A DNA stretch of 64,000 nucleotides from JAGOFO01 sp964522105 (GTDB lineage Bacteria; Myxococcota_A; UBA9042; DTJE01), in NCBI GenBank assembly GCA_964522105.1, contig CAZFVA010000010.1, forward strand, positions 35,112 through 99,111. The letters run 5' to 3'. The position numbers and the translations under genes were made by a program. Shown here piece after piece: positions 28,351-37,000 of this stretch; position 1 is the first letter of the stretch; every line of letters begins with the position of its first letter. The notes beneath the pieces were generated by a model, which was not told the DNA's origin, ran no database searches, and saw only the letters and a program-made list of their open reading frames with translations.

Positions 28351-29625
28351 TCAATCAACGCTGAAAAGAGCGTCAACAAACTGATCAGCATCAAATGACC
28401 TGATGTCGTCGATGGCTTCACCAATCCCGACGAACCAGATCGGCAGATTCATGTCCCGCGCAATCGAGATTACCACACCGCCACGGGCCGTACCATCAAG
28501 CTTTGAAAGGCCAATCCCGGTGACCTGCACCGACTTCAGGAACACGTCAGCCTGTTTAACGGCGTTCTGACCCATCGTTGAATCAAGCATCAACATGACT
28601 TCATGCGGGGCTCCGGGGACCGCTTTGCCAAGAACCCGGTGGACCTTCTTCAATTCATCCACAAGGTTCATATCTGTGTGCAGACGGCCGGCCGTATCGG
28701 CGATCATCACGTCGAAACCTTCGTCAATCGCCCTTCGCGCAGCATCAAAAAACAGCGATGACGGGTCCTGGCCTGGCTTTCCAACAACGACTGGAATACC
28801 GATGCGGTCACCCCATATGCCAAGCTGGTCGGCGCCGGCTGCCCTGAATGTGTCTCCGGCCGCCAGCAGTACGCGTTTGCCCTGATTACGGTAGTAGTTG
28901 GCAAGCTTCGCTATGCTGGTCGTCTTACCGGTTCCATTGACACCGACAACCATAACTATGTTCAACCCGGCAGCGTCCAGGGCGGGCATCCCGTGTACCT
29001 GACCTGTAAGCATCCGGCGGGTCTGCTCTTTCAAAAATCTCATGACCTGGGGCGCCAGAGCCCCGATTCCAGGCTTGAAATCCTTCCTGAGTGCCTCGGT
29101 CAATTCCATGGCGGTCTTAACGCCGATGTCCGCAGTAAGGAGCGCTTCTTCGGCCTGTCCAACCAGCGTGTCGTCCAGCTCGGAACCTTTCTTGAATGCT
29201 TCCAGAAGCCTTGCGACAAAACCTTCCTTTCTGGTCCTGGCAAGTCCATCAGTCAGATGTCTGGCCAACTGGATTTCAGTCTTGAATTCCTTTGACGGAT
29301 CAATTTTGACAGGCTCGACCTTCACAGGCTCGCCCTTCACGGACCCGGCCCTCAAAGGTTCGGTCTTCGAAGACCCGGCCTTCGGCAGCGCCCCCTTCGT
29401 CGGCTGTGCCCCCGCCGGCATCAGCTTTCCCTTACCGTAATCCTTCCCGGACGACGGGGGCGGCTCGGGGGTTGGCTCGGACCTGCGATATCCAGACGAT
29501 TCGGTTAAAGAAACGCCAGGCTTTTTCCTGGCCATCTTCACAATAACGGCAATAAAAAGGGCCAGAAACGCCAGCCCGATAACTATTCCAACGATTACGG
29601 AAGGTTCGAATCCGGAACTGTTCAT
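28351..29625 (-). CDS. ftsY: Signal recognition particle receptor FtsY
   Basis: ATG 29625 has GGAG five bases upstream; a GTG two codons earlier is also in frame. The protein starts with a genuine transmembrane helix (VIVGIVIGLAFLALFIAVIV), then a linker with a repeated short unit (KTEPLRAGSVKGEPVKVEP), then the N and G domains. GTPase motifs: GVNGTGKTTS (P loop), DTFRAAGADQL, DTAGRLHTD and SKLDGTARGG. It docks ribosome-SRP complexes at the inner membrane. The membrane helix makes this the anchored type rather than the acidic-domain type of E. coli. Confidence 0.96.
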   Translation of the reverse strand: MNSSGFEPSVIVGIVIGLAFLALFIAVIVKMARKKPGVSLTESSGYRRSEPTPEPPPSSGKDYGKGKLMPAGAQPTKGALPKAGSSKTEPLRAGSVKGEPVKVEPVKIDPSKEFKTEIQLARHLTDGLARTRKEGFVARLLEAFKKGSELDDTLVGQAEEALLTADIGVKTAMELTEALRKDFKPGIGALAPQVMRFLKEQTRRMLTGQVHGMPALDAAGLNIVMVVGVNGTGKTTSIAKLANYYRNQGKRVLLAAGDTFRAAGADQLGIWGDRIGIPVVVGKPGQDPSSLFFDAARRAIDEGFDVMIADTAGRLHTDMNLVDELKKVHRVLGKAVPGAPHEVMLMLDSTMGQNAVKQADVFLKSVQVTGIGLSKLDGTARGGVVISIARDMNLPIWFVGIGEAIDDIRSFDADQFVDALFSVD

Positions 29626-29692
29626 CTTCACTCCAAACGAAAACTGACTGGAATCCTAGTGTCCGTAAGACAGGCAGTCAATAGCGGCACGG

Positions 29693-30862
29693 CTATCTGA
29701 CAACGATTGTAACAGCTTTAAGGTATTCACCTTCAGTCCATGCTGGACTTACAGGATGGTCAGGACCGGTACCGGCCACGTTCAGTATTGCAATGTCGCG
29801 ACCGACAGCACCGGCAGCATCACGAATCATATCAACGAAATCGTCCCTGCGAACGACTGAAGAACACGAGCATGTAAGCAGCATTCCGCCAGGCCGAACA
29901 GCCTTGATTGCCAGCAGATTCAACCTGAAATAGCGCTTCATTGCGCCTTCGATCGCATTCCTTCCCTGAGCCAGTTTGGGCGGGTCGCACACAACGACGT
30001 CATACTGTCCGGCTTGTTCAAGGAACCTGACGGCGTCGTCTTCCACAAAATTAATCACGTCACCTGCACCGTTAAGCAATGCATTTGCGCGCCCGGCTTC
30101 AATCGCCTCGGCCGACGAATCGACTGCGGTGACCTCTGCCGCCCCGCCCTTCACTGCGTTGATTGCAAACCCGCCGCTGAAACAGAACAGATCAAGCACA
30201 GCAGCACCACGGACGAAACGGCGAAGGCCAAGCCTGTTTTCCCGCTGATCGGCATAAAACCCGGTTTTCTGACCGTGACCGGGATTACAACTGAATTTCA
30301 AACCGTTTTCACAGACGATGCCAGCGGCTGATTCACCGGCATCCACGGCTGTCATACCTTCCAGCGCACGCACACTGTTCACTACCCTGAACAACACGTC
30401 TGTGTCCGATCCCAGACAGTCGATAATTGCTGCAGCGACCTGACGCCTGAACCCTGACGTCCAGAATGCAGATTCCATAACCACAGCCGTTCTGTCGAAC
30501 ACATCAATTGTGATCCCGGACAGCCCGTCGCCTTCACTGTTAAAAAGCCGGAACACATTTGTGTCCGAGTTCGGCAGATTGCAGTTACGACGAAGCGTCC
30601 ACGCCCTGCGAATCATTTCGCCGATAATTTCGTCGGGTGTTTCGGGATCACCTGCCCGACCGACAATCCTGACTCGGTAAGAAGAACGCGGATTGTAAAA
30701 ACCCCAGCCAATCATCTGACCGGAATCATCTGCAAGATCAACGACATCGCCCTGTCCAGGATTACCCTGAACAGTCGCGATGGAACCGGAAAAAACCACA
30801 GGGCAACCGAACCAGAACGGCTTTGCCCTGCCCTTTATGAGGGTAACTTTTGGATTTAACAT
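29693..30862 (-). CDS. RlmI-like class I SAM-dependent rRNA methyltransferase
   Basis: The ATG at 30862 (MLNPKVTLIKGRAKPF) follows GGGAG; upstream open frame is ignored. An N-terminal PUA domain (GRAKPFWFGCPVVFSGSI) is followed by the EEHEE-like insert and a Rossmann methylase: FCNP-like GFYNPRSSYRVR, QKTGFYADQRENR, VLDLFCFSGGFA for SAM, VVCDPPKLAQGRN, and TCSCSS. This is the arrangement of RlmI (m5C1962 of 23S rRNA) and its relatives; the exact target base is not certain. It is divergent from the lytic transglycosylase gene. Confidence 0.88.
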   Translation of the reverse strand: MLNPKVTLIKGRAKPFWFGCPVVFSGSIATVQGNPGQGDVVDLADDSGQMIGWGFYNPRSSYRVRIVGRAGDPETPDEIIGEMIRRAWTLRRNCNLPNSDTNVFRLFNSEGDGLSGITIDVFDRTAVVMESAFWTSGFRRQVAAAIIDCLGSDTDVLFRVVNSVRALEGMTAVDAGESAAGIVCENGLKFSCNPGHGQKTGFYADQRENRLGLRRFVRGAAVLDLFCFSGGFAINAVKGGAAEVTAVDSSAEAIEAGRANALLNGAGDVINFVEDDAVRFLEQAGQYDVVVCDPPKLAQGRNAIEGAMKRYFRLNLLAIKAVRPGGMLLTCSCSSVVRRDDFVDMIRDAAGAVGRDIAILNVAGTGPDHPVSPAWTEGEYLKAVTIVVR

Positions 30863-30906
30863 CAATCTCCCGGCAACATCTGCTGCATATCCTTGGCGTC
30901 CACGTC

Positions 30907-30920
30907 CGTAAGATCTTACG
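30907..30920. promoter_or_regulatory. Perfect 14-bp palindrome in a divergent promoter region
   Basis: CGTAAGATCTTACG reads the same on both strands. It lies in the 67 bases between the RlmI-like start and the lytic transglycosylase start, ending 9 bases before the latter, where it would fit a dimeric repressor site. No regulator can be named. Confidence 0.4.
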
Positions 30921-30929
30921 ATTAACACT

Positions 30930-31526
30930 ATGATGTGCGCAAAGAAGACTTCTGCGTTATTTTTCTACCTGGCAATTGCGTGGATACTTCCAACCGGATG
31001 CGCCACAACAACGCCCACAACCAAAACCACCCGCGAGGTCTCGGTCACTCACTTTGGCGAACGCAGCAAAACAAACAGTCGGATGGAATCGTCGTCCCCG
31101 GGGCGCTCCGAAGCCAGCCGCAGATGTGAAGAGCTTCTGCCCCTGATTGAAAAGGTAGCGAAGGAATCCGGTCTGGACACGGCGCTTCTGGTTGGAATAG
31201 TCAGAACTGAATCAAACTTTCGAAACGACGTCCGTTCAGGCGTCGGCGCACGCGGGCTGACCCAATGCATGCCGGCCACCGCCAGGGCAAAGAAATGCGG
31301 ACCGCTGGAAGACCCGTACGAAAATCTGAAGTGCGGCGCCCGGGTTATTCAAGCGTTTTTGAAATATTACGATAACTCGGTCTACCTGGGCCTTTCTGGT
31401 TACAACGCCGGCCATGGCATGCCGAACAGGGCAAGGAAAACTAAAGAACTGCCTTCCAATGTCGACTACGTCGAAAAGGTGCTGGCGGCTTCAAGCAGGT
31501 TTCAATCTCGCGGATGTGATTTCTAG
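30930..31526 (+). CDS. SLT-type lytic transglycosylase (probable lipoprotein)
   Basis: Starts ATGATG at 30930. The N terminus is a hydrophobic signal ending ILPTGC; the lipobox is imperfect (Pro at -3) but Cys24 is likely lipidated. Thr/Ser-rich linker to about residue 60, then the SLT domain: VRTESNFRNDVRSGVGARGL with catalytic E94, GLTQCMPATA, and GYNAGHG. Four extra cysteines in the domain may form disulfides. It cleaves glycan strands of peptidoglycan, as in MltC/Slt relatives. At 198 residues it is a compact, single-domain form. Confidence 0.88.
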   Translation: MMCAKKTSALFFYLAIAWILPTGCATTTPTTKTTREVSVTHFGERSKTNSRMESSSPGRSEASRRCEELLPLIEKVAKESGLDTALLVGIVRTESNFRNDVRSGVGARGLTQCMPATARAKKCGPLEDPYENLKCGARVIQAFLKYYDNSVYLGLSGYNAGHGMPNRARKTKELPSNVDYVEKVLAASSRFQSRGCDF

Positions 31527-31594
31527 AATTTGAGGCTTGTTTCCGAGGCTTTTCAGGTCAGGACTTCACCACAGACCGCAGCACAGACCCGGCA

Positions 31595-33733
31595 TCAGGG
31601 CTTGCGACCAACGATTTCGCCAGGAATGGCTGTGAACTGAAGACCGAGTGAAGCTGATTCCTTGATCCCGTCGCCATCGCCATCAATGTCCGGAATGACC
31701 AGCAGTTCCAGCAACATCGTGACAGTCGCCTTGTCAACCGGAAGTCCAGCCCACGTCTCGTCAGGAATGGCCGCAACAGCATCGGAAATCTGCTGCTTCG
31801 GAACGGCGCCACCAAGGATACCCTGCATCGACGTAACCCTGTTTCCAGAAATGGTCACGGTACCTTCAAGTCTTGTGAAATACAGGTCCACGTGAAGGTT
31901 AATGCCGGCCATCAACGGAAGATCAAACGGGAAAATGTAGTCAAGGCCACCGGCAGTAAGCCTGTTACCGACGATCCTGGCATTATCCAGCGTGACAAGC
32001 GGCAGACACTCGTCGGTAATCATCATCGGCTCGACCACGTAGTCACAATCCTGAGTCAGGAAGTTGCAGGTCGAATTCGATTCAGCCAGCGCGCCGGCAT
32101 AAAACGCCAGCGTATAGGTGGAGCCGTCCGTCTTGATATTGCGGTGTTCAAACAGCAGGGTGATGCTGCCGTCTTCCATCGCGCCCCGGATTCCATCCTG
32201 CGCCACAGGAAGACCGGCAACCGGTCCAAGCGCATTGTCGATACCGCAGCAGCAGTTATCAGGCGGGGCGCACGTGGCCGGGTTCAGGTCCAGATCCAGA
32301 CCACTTCCAGCCTTGCCGTTATCAGAGATTGCGAGCGTCACAAACTTGGACACAGCCGGGAAGAACGTTGGCTGACACACGCAACCGGTTTCATCTGCCA
32401 CACAGACACCAGCCACGCACTGATCATTCACCGAGCAGTCAAGGCCATCACTGCAAACTGTGCCATTCAGAATGTCATGCATGCACAGGCCACCCTGGCA
32501 GTAATCTGACGTGCAGTCATTTCCATCAGAACAGTTCTTTGAAGCACCTATGCAGTCGCCTTCATCACACGAATCGCCTGCTGTGCAGGCATTGCCGTCC
32601 GAACATGACGCAGTGTTGAAAGTGCGGAAACATTCAAACGTCAGCGGATCGCAGTCATCGTTGGTGCACGGGTTGGAGTCATCACAAAGCGAAACGCCGC
32701 CAAGACAGCACGGGTTACTGGCCAGGTCGTGGTAGCAACCTGTGATGGGGTCACAGCCGTCAAGCGTACAGACGTTTCCATCATCACAGTTTGTCGGCAG
32801 ACCGGCACATTCACCATTGGAACAGGAATCTTCGTACGTGCATGCATCGCCGTCTTCACAGACTGCCTCATCAATCGGCGCATGGGCGCAGCCGACTTCT
32901 TCGCATGAATCAACCGTACATGAATTTTTGTCATCACATGACGCATCTTCCGGAACGATGCAGGTACCCTGGAAGCAGGTACCGGGAAGACACGGGTCTT
33001 CAAGGACGCATGGACCGCCGTTTCTTGGCGTGTTTACGCATCCGACAACTGTGTTACATGAATCGTCAGTGCACGGGTCACTGTCGTCACAACCCTTTGG
33101 AACGATAGTGGTCGCGACACACACGCCGGCCTGACAAGTTCCGCCGGGGGAATCTTCACACTTTCCAAGTTCGGCACGCGGATCACAGGCGGCGTTGTCA
33201 GACGCAACAGACCAATTGCCGTCATCTACTGTCGGTTTACACACACCGCAGGGATCGTCCGGGTTAACAAAAGCGGTATCACGGCAAATTCCGTTGATCA
33301 GGCACTTGTCAGCCATCATGGTGTACTGGCAGTTTCCAAGCCCGTCGCATGTGTCATTGGTGCATGCCCTGCCATCATCACAGGCATATACCTGACCGCC
33401 GACACACTCGCCGCTTTCGCTGCAGGTTTCGCCGAACGTGCACAGGTTGCCGTCATCACACGGGTCCCCGCTTTCACACGGCCCGACGACATCGGTATCT
33501 GCAACCGGAATGTCGGAAATGATCACATCAGCATCAGGCGTCACAACATCGGGCTGACCCTGATCAGCCTGAATATCGCGATCGACATCAACACCCGTGT
33601 CTTCCGGGTTGGTGTCATTCCCGACAATATCAATGACGTCATCAACTATGACATCATCCACCGGGACGACTTCGCCCCCGCAGGCAACAAGCATCGAAAG
33701 TCCCATGATTCCTGCAATCACTATGTGCCGCAT
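31595..33733 (-). CDS. Cys-rich repeat lipoprotein with unassigned C-terminal domain
   Basis: GGAGG precedes ATG 33733; the signal ends MLVACGG, a lipobox. Residues about 25-80 are an Asp/Val/Ile-rich acidic linker. From about 85 to 455 there are tandem units of roughly 20-45 residues built on CDDGNxCTxDxCxxxxGC, likely disulfide-stapled stalk repeats common in Myxococcota surface proteins. The last 255 residues (from about FFPAVSKFVTLAISDN) have a different, cysteine-poor composition and end with DIDGDGDGIKES, a calcium-loop-like stretch; I cannot assign this domain. It is the third gene of a three-gene operon, 42 bases after its neighbour, and shares the stalk but not the BPI-like end. Confidence 0.85.
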   Translation of the reverse strand: MRHIVIAGIMGLSMLVACGGEVVPVDDVIVDDVIDIVGNDTNPEDTGVDVDRDIQADQGQPDVVTPDADVIISDIPVADTDVVGPCESGDPCDDGNLCTFGETCSESGECVGGQVYACDDGRACTNDTCDGLGNCQYTMMADKCLINGICRDTAFVNPDDPCGVCKPTVDDGNWSVASDNAACDPRAELGKCEDSPGGTCQAGVCVATTIVPKGCDDSDPCTDDSCNTVVGCVNTPRNGGPCVLEDPCLPGTCFQGTCIVPEDASCDDKNSCTVDSCEEVGCAHAPIDEAVCEDGDACTYEDSCSNGECAGLPTNCDDGNVCTLDGCDPITGCYHDLASNPCCLGGVSLCDDSNPCTNDDCDPLTFECFRTFNTASCSDGNACTAGDSCDEGDCIGASKNCSDGNDCTSDYCQGGLCMHDILNGTVCSDGLDCSVNDQCVAGVCVADETGCVCQPTFFPAVSKFVTLAISDNGKAGSGLDLDLNPATCAPPDNCCCGIDNALGPVAGLPVAQDGIRGAMEDGSITLLFEHRNIKTDGSTYTLAFYAGALAESNSTCNFLTQDCDYVVEPMMITDECLPLVTLDNARIVGNRLTAGGLDYIFPFDLPLMAGINLHVDLYFTRLEGTVTISGNRVTSMQGILGGAVPKQQISDAVAAIPDETWAGLPVDKATVTMLLELLVIPDIDGDGDGIKESASLGLQFTAIPGEIVGRKP

Positions 33734-33775
33734 CTATTCTTCCTCCACGAAAGCCCTCACCGGGCCCGCAAACAA

Positions 33776-36700
33776 CTACTGTATAGTCCCGGAAGCCACG
33801 GTAAACGCTGCTGCCCGAAGCACCTCATTAACATTGATTCTTAAGGCTGTACCCGGTGGCACCCCTTCAATAAACGAAGATATATCAATTGAAGGAATGG
33901 CAAACTCGAACAGCGGCGTCGTGCCGTCAAGCGTACCAAGCAACGAAGGAAGCAGGGTATCCATGACAAGGTCCTTGATAATGTCCTCGGCACCCGCAAG
34001 GTTTCCGGTCAGACTGGCAATTTCCATGTCAATGAAGTCGGGATAGTTAATGGCAACTCCAAGCTGAGTGCTTCCGTCCGGGGCTGCCGTGGCCAGAATA
34101 TTTGCGCCTGCCTTCAAGCTTGCGTAAATAACCATATCCAGCGGAGATCCGAACAGCTTCAGAGTGGCATTGACCTGAACGTCACCGACCGCAAGCTTAA
34201 GCTGCGAAGCGCTGTTGCACGCCGACAGGATCGGAGGCAGCAGGAAATCCACAGTCATGTTCATGTCTGTGACGCCGTAATCCCCAAGCGAATCACCGAA
34301 AACAGACGGCGGGATCGGCATGGTCAAGGCACCGCCCCAGTAAAGGGCATAGACCAGCTCGTTCAGAAGATCGTCCTTCAGACCAAGTTCAAGCTGAGGT
34401 GCCATCGAACCGGCCGGGAACGCCGGATTCGGCTCGATACCCGGGCGCAGGCAATTAGCACGCCCGATCGACCCAAGCTTTTCATGAGTCGTCCCGCGCG
34501 GGGCCGTAAAGCTTGCCTTCAACCCGATAAGCCCGCCTGCCGTCGTAAACTGAATTGATGAAAGGCCTGAAACCAGCGCAATCGACATCGGCGTGGCGCC
34601 TTCAAACAGGGCCGGAATCTCGAAAGTCTCGTTGATTGCAAGGCCTTCCAGCATGTCCTGAATACTTGGGATAAGCGCCGAAATCTGGTCCTTGATTGCG
34701 TCTTCAATCATGCCCGAGAAGGTGCCGCCGAAGAACGTCATGAGAAGATCTTCCAGGAAGCCGGGGAAATTATTGATGTCAACGCTAAGACCACTGACGA
34801 CCGAGTTGGTTCCCGTCATCGTAATCACGGGCTTACCGGTAACCGGATCAATGCTGATAAGCAGTGTCGATGTAACCGTAATGCTGTTCGCTGTCACAAA
34901 ACCGCTGAAATTGACACGACAATACTTGCCGCTCAGCGCAGCCCTGAGATTCGGAATAACGACAGACAGGTAAAGTCCGCCATTTACCGGGACCAGATCG
35001 ACGGCAACGGTACCGTAAGAAATACTGTTGATATTGATCGTATGCGTACCGCACAGTACACCATCATCGCCGGTGCTGATCGGATTCGTAATCATCGTCA
35101 TCAGGTCAAGCGTACTGACGTACATGCCGATAATCGACGCAATATCGTCCATCGTGGACGTATCGTTGTCATCCCAGACTTCCGGCCCCAGAAACAGCAT
35201 CAGACCATCATTGATGTTGGAAAGTGTCGGATCGGTTTCGCTGAACGGGAACCATTCGGTCGAATAGTAGTATGACTGAACTACCCGATCTTTAAGGCCG
35301 TTCAGATCTTCAGCCTCGACAACTATGCCGTTGAATCCCTGATCCGAAGTGGCAGGCAGTTGGAACGTTCCGTCAGGCATCACCGCAACCATGGTTCCGT
35401 TCAAAGTCACAAACGGAACCAGAGAGGCGTCCAGACCGAGGTCAACGTGACCAAGAATTGTAATATCCCTGACGCCATCAAGCGTCGCTGCCCGCTCGGG
35501 GAAATCAATCGTAATCTGCGGTCTGCATGCCGCGCTGTTAACGATTGCATGACGGCAGCCGTCAACCGGGTGGCACGAATCAGCCGTACATTCCAGCTCG
35601 TCGTTACAGTCCACGACCACCGGGCCCCTGACACACTTTGCATCGGAACACGTTCCCATGCCGGTGCAGACATCGTTATCTTCACATTCGTCAGCATTCG
35701 GGACATTCACGCAACCTTCGCCCTGAACACACGCGTCATCCGTACAGACGTTGTTGTCTTCGCAGTCAACTTCGCCGACCCCAGGCACGCAACCACCGTT
35801 ACCGCACGTGTCCCCGACCGTACATTCATTATTATCATCACAGGGTTCCGTGTTGTTTTCGTTAAGACAACCATCGCCCGGAACGCAGGAATCATTAGTG
35901 CAGATGTTGGTATCATCGCAATTCAGCTGTTCGATACCCGCGACGCAGAACGACTTGGCGCAACTGTCGTTCAAGGTACACGGGTCATTGTCGCTGCAGG
36001 GCGCCGTGTTTGGGATTACTACGCAACCCTTTGACGGGACGCATCCATCATCGGTGCAGATATTTTCGTCATCACAGACGAGAGGCTCAAGACCGGACGA
36101 GCATTCACCGGCAAAACAGACATCACCGGTCGTGCAGGCGTTACCGTCCTGACAATCCTCAGAATTGAATTCGTACATGCAGCCGAAATCGGGGTGGCAA
36201 GTCTCGCTTGTGCAGACATCAGCATCATCGCACTCGACCGACTGGCCGACGCATGAATCCTGAACGCACACATCGTCAACAGTACAACTGCTGCCGTCTT
36301 CGCACTCGACCCCATCCGTCGGATCATTAACGCAGTTACCTTCAAGACAGCTGTCGGCAGTACACGGATTGCTGTCGTCGCAGTTCTTCGCAGACCCGAC
36401 ACAAGCACCGGCACTGCATCTGTCTTCAACCGTACAGGCGTTCAAGTCATCGCATGTGCCGGCGTCGTCCGGGAAAAGCTTATCCGACGCCAGCGCGGTT
36501 ATACAGGCCATACAGGGATTGTCAGACGAGAATTCACCATCAGCTATGCAGGCGCCTTCTACCAGACACCAGCCCGGCTTCAGTTCGTGCACACATTCAT
36601 CGGCGGTTGCACATGCGTCCCAGGTGCAGTCCAGGCTGTCATTACAGCCTGCCACGACAGTCCCTGCGCAAGTTTCGCCATCTTCCTGACAGATATCATC

Positions 36701-36985
36701 AACTGTGCATGAATTGTTGTCATCACACACCGTTCCAGACGGACATACCGGTGGAAGCGCAGTGTCTTCACCTTCTGTAACGTCTTCGCCGCCCTGATCA
36801 TTTTGCAGATCACGAACGCTGACGTCCTGGTCATCCGAATCCGGCGGCACAATAACGTCGGCAACATCAGCACCGACATCACTGACCACATCATCAAGCG
36901 GCGGCGTACTTTCACTGCCACAGCCTGACACGACGAACAACACGAACAGCACAGTGACACCAAACACTCTGACTTGGTTTCTCAT
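33776..36985 (-). CDS. Cys-rich repeat lipoprotein with BPI/LBP-like (TULIP) C-terminal module
   Basis: A G-rich ribosome site precedes ATG 36985; the signal ends FVVSGCGS (lipobox). An acidic linker to about 75 and a stalk of CDDxNxCTxDxC repeats to about 510 follow. An Ig-like segment (TIDFPERAATLDGVRDITI) comes next. From about residue 585 to the end (1069) the layout recalls the two barrels of mammalian BPI/LBP: a first barrel with VVIPNLRAALSG, GKPVITMTG and an amphipathic GFLEDLLMTFFGGTFSGMI helix, a connecting beta segment, then QLELGLKDDLLNELVYALYW matching the start of the second barrel, and a final helix-rich close. This assignment is inferred from remembered family patterns. It would bind lipid or LPS-like ligands at the surface. 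About 15 bases separate it from the upstream paralogue. Confidence 0.85.
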   Translation of the reverse strand: MRNQVRVFGVTVLFVLFVVSGCGSESTPPLDDVVSDVGADVADVIVPPDSDDQDVSVRDLQNDQGGEDVTEGEDTALPPVCPSGTVCDDNNSCTVDDICQEDGETCAGTVVAGCNDSLDCTWDACATADECVHELKPGWCLVEGACIADGEFSSDNPCMACITALASDKLFPDDAGTCDDLNACTVEDRCSAGACVGSAKNCDDSNPCTADSCLEGNCVNDPTDGVECEDGSSCTVDDVCVQDSCVGQSVECDDADVCTSETCHPDFGCMYEFNSEDCQDGNACTTGDVCFAGECSSGLEPLVCDDENICTDDGCVPSKGCVVIPNTAPCSDNDPCTLNDSCAKSFCVAGIEQLNCDDTNICTNDSCVPGDGCLNENNTEPCDDNNECTVGDTCGNGGCVPGVGEVDCEDNNVCTDDACVQGEGCVNVPNADECEDNDVCTGMGTCSDAKCVRGPVVVDCNDELECTADSCHPVDGCRHAIVNSAACRPQITIDFPERAATLDGVRDITILGHVDLGLDASLVPFVTLNGTMVAVMPDGTFQLPATSDQGFNGIVVEAEDLNGLKDRVVQSYYYSTEWFPFSETDPTLSNINDGLMLFLGPEVWDDNDTSTMDDIASIIGMYVSTLDLMTMITNPISTGDDGVLCGTHTININSISYGTVAVDLVPVNGGLYLSVVIPNLRAALSGKYCRVNFSGFVTANSITVTSTLLISIDPVTGKPVITMTGTNSVVSGLSVDINNFPGFLEDLLMTFFGGTFSGMIEDAIKDQISALIPSIQDMLEGLAINETFEIPALFEGATPMSIALVSGLSSIQFTTAGGLIGLKASFTAPRGTTHEKLGSIGRANCLRPGIEPNPAFPAGSMAPQLELGLKDDLLNELVYALYWGGALTMPIPPSVFGDSLGDYGVTDMNMTVDFLLPPILSACNSASQLKLAVGDVQVNATLKLFGSPLDMVIYASLKAGANILATAAPDGSTQLGVAINYPDFIDMEIASLTGNLAGAEDIIKDLVMDTLLPSLLGTLDGTTPLFEFAIPSIDISSFIEGVPPGTALRINVNEVLRAAAFTVASGTIQ

Positions 36986-37000
36986 CGTCCCCCCGGAAAA

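Noticed and set aside
29603..29613. GGTTCGAATCC, identical to a tRNA T-loop
   Set aside because: It lies in the coding start of ftsY and no acceptor, D or anticodon stems fit around it.
29645..29680. Nested inverted repeats between ftsY and the RlmI-like gene as a terminator
   Set aside because: Outer six and inner four pairs with an asymmetric internal loop and no T tract; not convincing.
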